From Caenorhabditis remanei (Eukaryota > Nematoda > Chromadorea > Rhabditida > Rhabditidae), in assembly GCF_010183535.1 (NCBI RefSeq), contig NC_071329.1:17374879-17438878 (forward strand): a DNA stretch of 64,000 nt. The letters run 5' to 3'. Positions 55,636-64,000 of this stretch are shown here, one piece after another. The position numbers and the translations under genes were made by a program. How positions within the stretch are numbered: position 1 is the stretch's first letter; each line of letters starts with the position of its first letter. The notes below the pieces were generated by a model. The model was not told the origin of the DNA. It was given only the letters and a program-made list of their open reading frames with translations, and did not search any database.

Positions 55636-56763
55636 CTATTCTGGCAATGAAAACGTCTTCTCGAGAAGATAGTTTGTAATTGACGAATCGAATTTCGGCT
55701 CACCATCGGATGATCCCAGAACGGCACGGATGTCAGCTTTAGATTTGAGGCTCTCGACGCAATGCTTCTGAAAATTCTTGTATTTCTTGTACATCATGCA
55801 GAAAATAAAATGACTACCTTGAGATCGTCTAACTGAAACTTCATTGAGATTGCTAGTTTGTTTCTCAACGAATCTTTTGATTTTCCAATAAGAAATTCTT
55901 CACAGAGACGTGTTGCATTTCTGGCTTCGTACATATCAGCCAACACTAGGACTCCCTCGACGTTACTGTCTGAAAAGAAACCATTGTTGAGTGAATTCCA
56001 TCATAAACATACTTGTCAAAGTTGGTTCCAAATAGAGAAGTTCTAGAAAATAATGAAAGTCCTCTGCGTTGACACCAACCAATGTAATTTCAGATTTTTT
56101 TGATTCTTGAAACTCTCCGTAAAACATAGAATTGAAGTAAGAAGATTGAACTGCGAGGATCTGAAAAGAAATTGAAAATTTTGAAAATAGAACACCTAGC
56201 TTTCTTCAAAAAACTTACCATTTTTGAAACATAGAACTTTTTGTCTTCGACAATCAGAGTCACGTCTGAGAGAATCTTCCTCGACTCATCAAAATGCCGA
56301 ATCTTTGGGGTCTCAATTCCAGTGATCTTTTCAATCACAACATGTGCCTGTACAACCAAACGGTCATTCATTGCATATTCTTTTTCCATCGTTTCCCACT
56401 GCACGAATTGGCTAAATCCCCAAGAAGAAAATTGTCTTGAAGTACCATAATTACAATCTTTCCCAGTTTTCTTAAAACTTTTTCCAGTTGCTGATATCAA
56501 TTCAAAGGTGATTCCAGTGTTTATCGCCCACTCTCCAAAATCTTTTGGTCTATCACAGAAAACATAAAAACTGAAAAAGCCGCCGGCTCGAACACAACCT
56601 ATTCTCCTGTAAACACAACTTAATTAGTTGAGAAAAAATGCCAAACAACTTACCAAGGAACATTGAAATGGTCGATGGGGCCAAAGAAACGTTCGTTCTC
56701 TTTCAATGTGGAGATGTTCTCCATGACATAAGTGAGTACAAACTCTTTGACAGCAGTCGACAT
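55636..56763 (-). CDS. MATH-BTB protein (BATH type), copy 3
   Basis: Five exons: 56763-56654, 56606-56219, 56160-56013, 55969-55818 and 55767-55636. Phases agree and give 309 residues. The MATH domain has GGFFSFYVF and QWETMEKEYAMNDRL. The BTB domain begins ILSDVTLIVEDKKFYVSKM and continues through YFNSMFYGEF and VLVLADMYEARNATRLCEE. The tail ends EKTFSLPE. By family it is a substrate adaptor for a CUL-3 ubiquitin ligase. It is the intact sister of the disrupted gene at 45516, with the same exon layout and a similar upstream repeat block. Compared with copy 1 (29381) it has one extra intron in the BTB region. Confidence 0.88.
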
Positions 56764-56939
56764 TCTATGTCGCCTAAAATGAAAACGTTTGAGATATGCT
56801 AGAATACGGCACGGTGATCTTAAAACAAGCAAAATGAGATGGTGAAAAAAGGGAAGTACCCTCGGAATGAAAATGAATGGAATGTCTTCTAAGATGTAAA
56901 GGTAGGATAATGAGACATTGCGTGCATAAGACTTTGTGT

Positions 56940-57770
56940 GTTCTCTTAGGATTGAACTGCTCAGAAAGGAAGATAAATACAGAAAAGCGATGGAAGAGGT
57001 TGGTTAAATGGAAAGGGGGGCATACAAAAGATGTGAGAAGAGAATGAATGAAGGGCTACGCAGATTGTGTAGGACAGATGGACGAAATCGATCGCGAGTA
57101 CCTGGGAAACTCCGCCCACAACGAGACAGCGTCATTTGTCGATGACTGACCGCTCGCTCAAAGTTCCGCCCCTGGGAAGGTGAGTGGGCCTCGTTGCGAC
57201 TATCGTATTTTTCTATCATTTTGTGGGTAAAGTACGTCAGAGAGCCGCCGTAATTCAGAATTCCGCAACGAAACCCTCACTTTGTTCCCGAGATGAGTTT
57301 TGAGCGGGCGGCAGGACTGTCAAAAAGGCCGTGGGGCAGTTTTATATCGGAGTTCCCTGCCATAGAACATTTTCGCTTTTTCAAACGGTCTTGTAGAAAA
57401 CCAGAAGATTAGTCGAAGTGCAAAAATTTGGTCCGCTGCCTCGGCAGCCTTGTCGAGCGGTCAGCCATCAACGAATACAGAAAGGCAGATAAATAAAAAA
57501 AGGATGGAAGAGGTTGGTTGAATGGCACATTACCAGTGAGGGCATAAACAAAAAGTGAGAACAGAATCAATGAATGACTACGGAGATTATGTAGGACAGA
57601 TGGTCCAAATCGGCCGCGAGAATCTGGGAAACTCCGCCCACAACGAGGCAGCTTCGGAGAGATTCTCCTCAGACGTTATTCATTGTCCTCTCGCCCTCCT
57701 CGTCACACTACCCATCCCAATTCTCTCCTCGTCATCTGTGTCTTGCTCTCACTCTTCTATCATTCATTTC
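56940..57770. repeat. repeat block family T, second cassette
   Basis: Matches the block upstream of the DUF3557-like gene at 47.0-47.7 kb, including GAAACTCCGCCCACAACGAG twice and CATCTGTGTCTTGCTCTCAC near 57730. Confidence 0.65.
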
Positions 57771-57772
57771 TA

Positions 57773-57987
57773 CTTCGAGAGAAAGTGAAACTCGTTGTGA
57801 AAACAAGGTAAGACAGTTCTTGTTTTGAAACATCCACATTTTTTATTTTCAGAAACGATACATTCTCAAATTGTGTTGTTCTCCAAATAACAGAAACATC
57901 TGATCTATTTGTCTACTGGACAAACGGGACAATCAAAATTGAAGTGTTGCCATCCGGAAGTCCAGTACCAATTGAGCATGACGAATA
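57773..57987 (+). pseudogene. DUF3557-like gene with internal deletion
   Basis: The 5' flank homologous to 47610-47732 runs straight into sequence homologous to 48888-49096. Exon 1 and nearly all of exon 2 are missing (about 1.15 kb). The intron, the last exon and the stop codon at 57985-57987 are kept and nearly identical to the gene at 47737. Confidence 0.8.
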
Positions 57988-59325
57988 ATGTCTACAATCA
58001 TGTTTTATGTAAATATGATACAAAACAATCTTTTTTACTTTTTGTATAATTTCTGCATCATAAAGATAATGTCGTGGTTGGCTGGTTAAATTAAATAAAC
58101 TTTTTTGTTTACTTCCGTTGAAACAAACGTTCATTTTTCAACACTGCCACAAGAAATGAACGTGGCCGCCGCAAGGAGCGGGGCAACCCAACCCAAACCA
58201 AACTAACCCAAGCTCCCCCTACAATCTACTTCCTATGTACAGTTATAACGAAAAAGACAATGAGCAAGAGCTGAGAGAAAATGCTTTAGGAGTTTTAGAA
58301 CAATGAGAAAAATTGAGAGATTCGTATAAAAATGGAAAAGTTGTGGCACTGAAACTCAAAAAGAAAGTTATCGGTGAGGTCAGTTTTTTTCGCATCCATG
58401 TTACGCTTGCACTGCGGAATAAGCTCTTCATAACACACTTTCAAGAGGATGTCGATTTTTCGGTTATCAACTTTATATGCGCATAATTCGAAATGTGTGG
58501 TCAACGGAATAAAACCTGAACCAATGCCGTTGACAGGGAAAACCAGTCTTTAATATTTCAATTCTTGACTTAACCGGGTCATAAAATTTCCAGGTTTGAA
58601 AAACATGATGAAGAAAATAAAGGTAAAGTTTATTTCTTTAACATTATTTTGAGATAAACCAACAAATTTAAAAAAAAAACTTTCAGATTTTGAATTATAC
58701 TGATTGTGAATGAAACACAAGAATGAAATAGCAAAAAGTTTCAAAATGTTTTTTTAGAACTTCAAAGCAAACAAGTAAATGAGACAAACATAACAATATA
58801 ATGAAGAAAACTTTCGCCAAACCGGATACAATAAAGTAGTTTAGTTTTGACCAAAACATTCGGAACAGATGACATAAAAATAAGAGTTAGTTTTTGGTGG
58901 GAAAAATGCCGGAGATTTTCGGAAAAATGAAGATGATGAGTTGATTATTGAATGGATTAACCTAAGAATATATTTGAAGAAAGAAAAAAAATCTGAGAAC
59001 TAGAATCGGTTAGCTGCCCTGGACAGGGTTCTATGAAAGTTTTGTCGAGAGGACCCGAAAATTAATTCCAAGATGATTAATGAAGCGTTTGATCTGATTG
59101 TTTAAAAGCACTGAAGATCGTATTCTTGAGGATACAATTGTTTAAAAAAGGCTTTTTGGAAATTATTCAATTACCGGTGTCGTGGAAGAAATACAAAGAG
59201 AGTTACACGAATTGGGAGAAGAATTAAAATTCACTCGAAGTGTGGTTTCATTTTGTCGAGCTTGTTCTTGTTAAGTCCCTGAAAATTGAATTATTCAAAG
59301 AATTTTAATTATAAGGAGAGATGAC
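57988..59325. other. intergenic; weak gene-like fragment
   Basis: On the minus strand near 58380-58504 a frame reads LTTHFELCAYKVDNRKIDIL and could be a gene fragment I cannot identify. At 58135-58190 there is a sequence like the interior of the palindrome at 45809. At 59231-59275 a possible extra minus-strand 3' exon of the EGR gene reads GLNKNKLDKMKPHFE. Confidence 0.35.
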
Positions 59326-61538
<2,213 letters not shown>

Positions 61539-62840
61539 CCTTTATTCTGAAAACGGATAGTGTTATTTCGATTTAAAAAAAACAAAAAATAGGAAAGAGA
61601 GAAGTATACATTCAAACGCACAATTTAGAGAATTACGAACAAAAGTTTTCGAATTATGGGTGGAGCTCGAAAATTGCTATGGAAGGTACTCCTGACAATT
61701 TTAGATTCTTTTTTGGATTTTTTGAAATGTTGAAATTCTGAAGCCGGAATCGAAACCCAGAAAACAGCATAAACTGGTAAAAGTATAAAAGTAAAGAACT
61801 TAAGAAAGGTGGTAACATGTAAATGTTTTTAGAAAAGTTAGAAGAAAGAAGAAAAATAGGAAACAGCTGGGGGAACGGAAGAAAAAATCAAGGTTCTTGT
61901 AGCTTCTATTTGGTGAAAGAATGATCGAATGAAAACTGTCTCCCTCATGCCCTGGTGAGCGTGGCGAGAAGGAGAGTGGTGAGAGACATTGGGCTAGAGA
62001 AGCGGAAAGTTGTGGAAGGTGTTAAGAGACGTCCTTGGTATTAGGAATAGGGGTGAAATAGTGTTGGCTGTTGAGAGTCATGAGTGAATGTGTCATACAG
62101 CGGAGGAGAGAGAGGGTGCCCTTGGGCCCGTCTCTTCTCCCGCCGGATGACTTGGTTGACAGAAAAGAAAGGAGAGTATTCAGATCTGATAGTGAGTACA
62201 GGACCAGCGGATTGTATAGGACAAGTAAGAAAAAAAAAAGTAAGAAAAGAGTGAATGAAGGACAACGGAGATTATGTTGGACAGATGGACCAAATCGACA
62301 GCGAATACCTGGGAAGCTCCGCCCACAACGAGGCAGCGTCATTCGCCGGTGACTGACCGCTCGCTCTATGTTTCGCCCTGGGAAGAAGTGTGGGTCTCGT
62401 TGCGATTACCGTACTTTTCTATCATTTTGCGGGTAAAAAACGTTAGAGAGCTGCCGTAAATCGCGATTCCGCAACGAACGAGACCCACACCTTGTTAGCG
62501 GGCTGATCTTCGAGCGAGCAGCAAGGCTATGGGGCAATTTTATATCGGAGTTTTTACATCCCAGCCATGGAACATTTCCGTTTTTCAGGCGACCTTGTAG
62601 AGGACCAGAAGATTATTCGAAGAGCAAAAATTTTAGTCCGCGGCCTCGGCCGACCATACAACAGCCTTATCGAGCGAAAGGCAGATGAATAAAGTAAAGG
62701 GATGGAAGAGGTTGGTTGAATGGCACACACCACCAGTGAGAGCATACACAGTAAGTGAGAAGAGAATCAATAAAGGACTATGGAGATGTAATGTGACAGA
62801 TAGTCCAAATCGGCCGCAAGTACCTGGGAAACTCCGCCCA
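61539..62840. other. EGR 5' flank and repeat block family T
   Basis: No feature to about 62200. From there to 62840 are pieces of family T (GGAAGCTCCGCCCACAACGA at about 62311, the CGACGAATG-like core, CGAACGAGACCCACACC at about 62473) in partly repeated, partly deleted order. Confidence 0.5.
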
Positions 62841-63610
62841 ACTTTGAGCGGGCGGCAAAGCTGTCAGTAAAAAAGTGAGGCAATTTTATACCGGAGTTTT
62901 CAGCGATCTTGTAGAGGACCAGAAGGTTAGTCAAAGAGCAAAAATTTGGTCCGCTGCCTCGGCCGACCATACAACAGCCTGGTCGAGCGGTCAGCCATCA
63001 AAGAATACAGAAAGGCAGATAAATAAATAAAGGGATGGAAGAGGTTGGTTGAATGGCACATTACCAGTAAGGACATACACAAGAAGTGAGTAGAGAATCA
63101 ATGAACGACTAAGGAGATTTGACCAGCGAGTATCTGGGAAACTCCGCCCCAAACGAGGCATCGTCGGAGCGATTCTCCTCAGACGTCATTCATTGTCCTC
63201 TCGCCCTCCTCGTCAGTTAGTCACACTACCCATCCCAATTCTCTCCTCGTCATCTGTGTCTTGCTCTCACTCTTCTATCATTCATTTCTACGTCGATGTC
63301 GTCGAAAAGACCTCTCTCCTATCCCAACTGGCAATGCGTCATCAAGTACATAAATTCAAACACGCACGAGGTGAGTTGCATCCACTATTTTATGTTACAT
63401 AACACACATACCTACATATTCCAGAATCCTGATCTCTCAACATTGTCCCGAACTTCGGCAACTGGAAAAATCGATACCTCTGAAAGTACGCTCATTCGAT
63501 TTCCGCTGCCAACAGAGGATCTTTCTTAACGATAGTGTTTACCGAGTTGGCATAATCACTCAGTATCAGGATGAAAATTATATGATCACTGATGACATTC
63601 AGTATTATAA
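62841..63610 (+). pseudogene. third DUF3557-like 5' copy, truncated
   Basis: Read side by side, this segment matches 47282-48051 at a constant offset of 15559 with no difference that I noticed. It includes the upstream block, exon 1 (63296-63370), the intron and the first part of exon 2. It then breaks off where an LTR begins at 63611. Confidence 0.85.
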
Positions 63611-64000
63611 TGTCACATGGTACTTTGAACATTCTCTCATTTTGAGGGGCGTTCCCTTTACTCTGTGTCTCTCTCCCTTTCTCCCGCGCGGGGTTGTCGA
63701 CACCCGAGGGGGAGTAGTAGCGTAGTGCTAGGTCCCAAGACACACCAACCGTCTTGCGGTCTATTATTTAATCTTTAATTATCTCTTTTATAGTTTTACA
63801 TGTTTATTCTCATTAAGCCCCTTTAGTATTAGTCTCCCTCTTTAAGTTAACTTTATCTTTCTTATTCTTTAGTCTCCTCTAATAAATATTTATGTAATCG
63901 AGACCGTGTTCGTAAGTGTTGGATTTAAGTAAGTGGAAGGATAAGGTCCAAGTTCACACCATGGACGTCAACCTTATTAAATGGAGGTCCCACACCGAAC
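63611..64000 (+). mobile_element. start of a second LTR element, running off the window
   Basis: Begins TGTCACATGG, sharing TGTCACA with the LTR at 49316. Contains AATAAATATT near 63880. It is followed at 63982 by TGGAGGTCCCACACCGAA, similar to the primer binding site candidate at 49602. The LTR end just before it (ATTAAA) is not a clean CA, so the exact border is unsure. Confidence 0.5.

Overview
The window is nuclear DNA of a Caenorhabditis-type nematode. The introns are short with the worm acceptor (TTTTCAG or TTTCAG, then the exon). The gene families are worm-typical: nuclear hormone receptor, MATH-BTB, DUF3557-like, a MED-type GATA factor, C2H2 fingers and an EGR homologue. Intergenic and intron space is packed with small inverted-repeat elements (MITEs). 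I found no CRISPR, operon or intact tRNA gene. The species is not identified. All exon models were spliced by eye and checked for reading-frame continuity; none was searched against a database.

Layout. 0-10 kb: a tRNA-like 73-bp tandem repeat; a four-transmembrane gene (minus); a DUF3557-like gene (minus); a nine-exon gene (minus) for an unrecognised 1054-aa protein whose introns are full of MITEs. 10-16 kb: gene desert with a 1.56-kb foldback palindrome and MITEs. 16-19 kb: a C2H2 finger gene with an acidic module present three times. 19-21.3 kb: repeats. 21.3-26.2 kb: a nuclear receptor gene that reads in one frame through two DNA-binding domains and a ligand-binding domain. 26.9-28.4 kb: a bHLH gene. 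29.4-31.6 kb: a MATH-BTB gene. 32.3-36.4 kb: a small zinc-finger gene and an intronless MED-like GATA factor. 37.2-40.1 kb: two more members of the four-transmembrane family; the first is a near copy of the gene at 1 kb, in opposite orientation.

40.2-44.7 kb: a degenerate RNase H gene and a KCTD/T1-BTB gene. 45.5-49.1 kb: a MATH-BTB gene broken by a palindromic insertion, divergent from a DUF3557-like gene. 49.3-53.9 kb: a complete non-coding LTR element with 286-bp LTRs and a GGAG target duplication. It carries about 25 copies of a 58-bp repeat built from near-perfect heat shock elements. 55.2-58 kb: a second MATH-BTB/DUF3557 cassette with an intact MATH-BTB gene and a deleted DUF3557 gene. 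59.3-61.5 kb: an EGR-family gene with a tandemly duplicated exon split by a TTAA-flanked MITE. 62.8-63.6 kb: a third, apparently identical copy of the DUF3557 5' part, cut off by the start of another LTR element that runs off the window.

The genes do not form one pathway. The themes are transcription factors, fast birth and death of worm-specific families, and heavy remodelling by mobile DNA.
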